Positions 64,000-64,000 of a stretch of 64,000 nt of DNA are shown piece by piece. Positions within the stretch are counted from its first letter, which is position 1, and the number at the start of each line of letters is the position of its first letter. Made by a program: the position numbers and the translations under genes. A model generated the notes under the pieces. That model worked only from the letters and a program-made list of their open reading frames with translations. It was not told the origin of the DNA and ran no database searches. Origin of the DNA: Rippkaea orientalis PCC 8801. Its GTDB lineage: Bacteria; Cyanobacteriota; Cyanobacteriia; Cyanobacteriales; Microcystaceae. The stretch covers positions 2,884,097-2,948,096 of the forward strand of contig NC_011726.1 in NCBI RefSeq assembly GCF_000021805.1, in the 5' to 3' direction.

Positions 64000-64000
64000 A

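Overview
The window comes from a cyanobacterial chromosome, most likely a low-GC unicellular type of the Cyanothece/Crocosphaera/Rippkaea kind. The evidence is the dense scatter of HIP1 octamers (GCGATCGC), cyanobacterium-specific families (photosystem II S4 protein, DUF3119, DUF3086, an EGY-like site-2 protease, a DesA-type acyl-lipid desaturase), hopanoid genes, and many Uma2, DUF29 and DUF2887-type accessory genes. No rRNA, tRNA or CRISPR array was recognised.

Layout. 1-2700: end of a DUF815 ATPase, a small PepSY-like membrane protein and ispG. 2900-4530: remnants of an AAA ATPase module cut off by an IS630-type element with TA target duplication and a frameshifted transposase. 4650-8640: minus-strand operon crp-like regulator, M61 peptidase, ilvE, membrane protein. 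8950-16950: desaturase, an ATP-grasp/FolC-like pair, a kinase fusion, a Uma2 protein and a UvrD-like helicase. 17000-19113: a c-di-AMP (ydaO-yuaA) riboswitch ahead of an ArsB/NhaD-type transporter. 19198-23783: small conserved protein, degenerate metallo-beta-lactamase-fold protein, site-2 protease, Uma2, DnaJ-like chaperone. 24216-26523: a three-gene toxin, antitoxin and KGGVGR-ATPase operon. 26666-30567: rnc coupled to an FkbM methyltransferase, with a second methyltransferase, a decayed glycosyltransferase and a GT4. 30591-35121: DUF3119, DUF3086, plsY, a DUF29 pseudogene, a VanY-type peptidase and a SWIM protein. 35986-39361: HepT/MNT toxin-antitoxin pair and pheT.

39430-50221 holds two REP-associated tyrosine transposases (RAYT), each beside its own family of palindromic repeats, with a pentapeptide-repeat protein, a DUF6887/DUF6888-like gene pair, thiL, a DUF389 membrane protein, squalene-hopene cyclase and an orphan HlyD-type adaptor between them. 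50232-57143: a lipoprotein resembling polysaccharide lyases, the PSII S4 protein, hpnH, a DUF2887 protein with an internal deletion, and Tex. 57217-64000: small proteins, rplI, a solitary tnpB with its end structures, groEL-groES under a CIRCE operator, a DUF3782 nuclease-like protein, and a TOPRIM-like gene translationally coupled to an upstream gene cut by the window edge.

Functional links: shc makes the hopene skeleton and HpnH adds the adenosyl side chain, while ispG supplies the isoprenoid precursors. The accessory content is dominated by toxin-antitoxin-like and ATPase/TOPRIM modules and by small repeats mobilised in trans. The best candidates for undescribed biology are the HigB-HigA-KGGVGR operon, the ATP-grasp/FolC-like pair with a changed Mur-ligase signature, and the two RAYT/REP sets.
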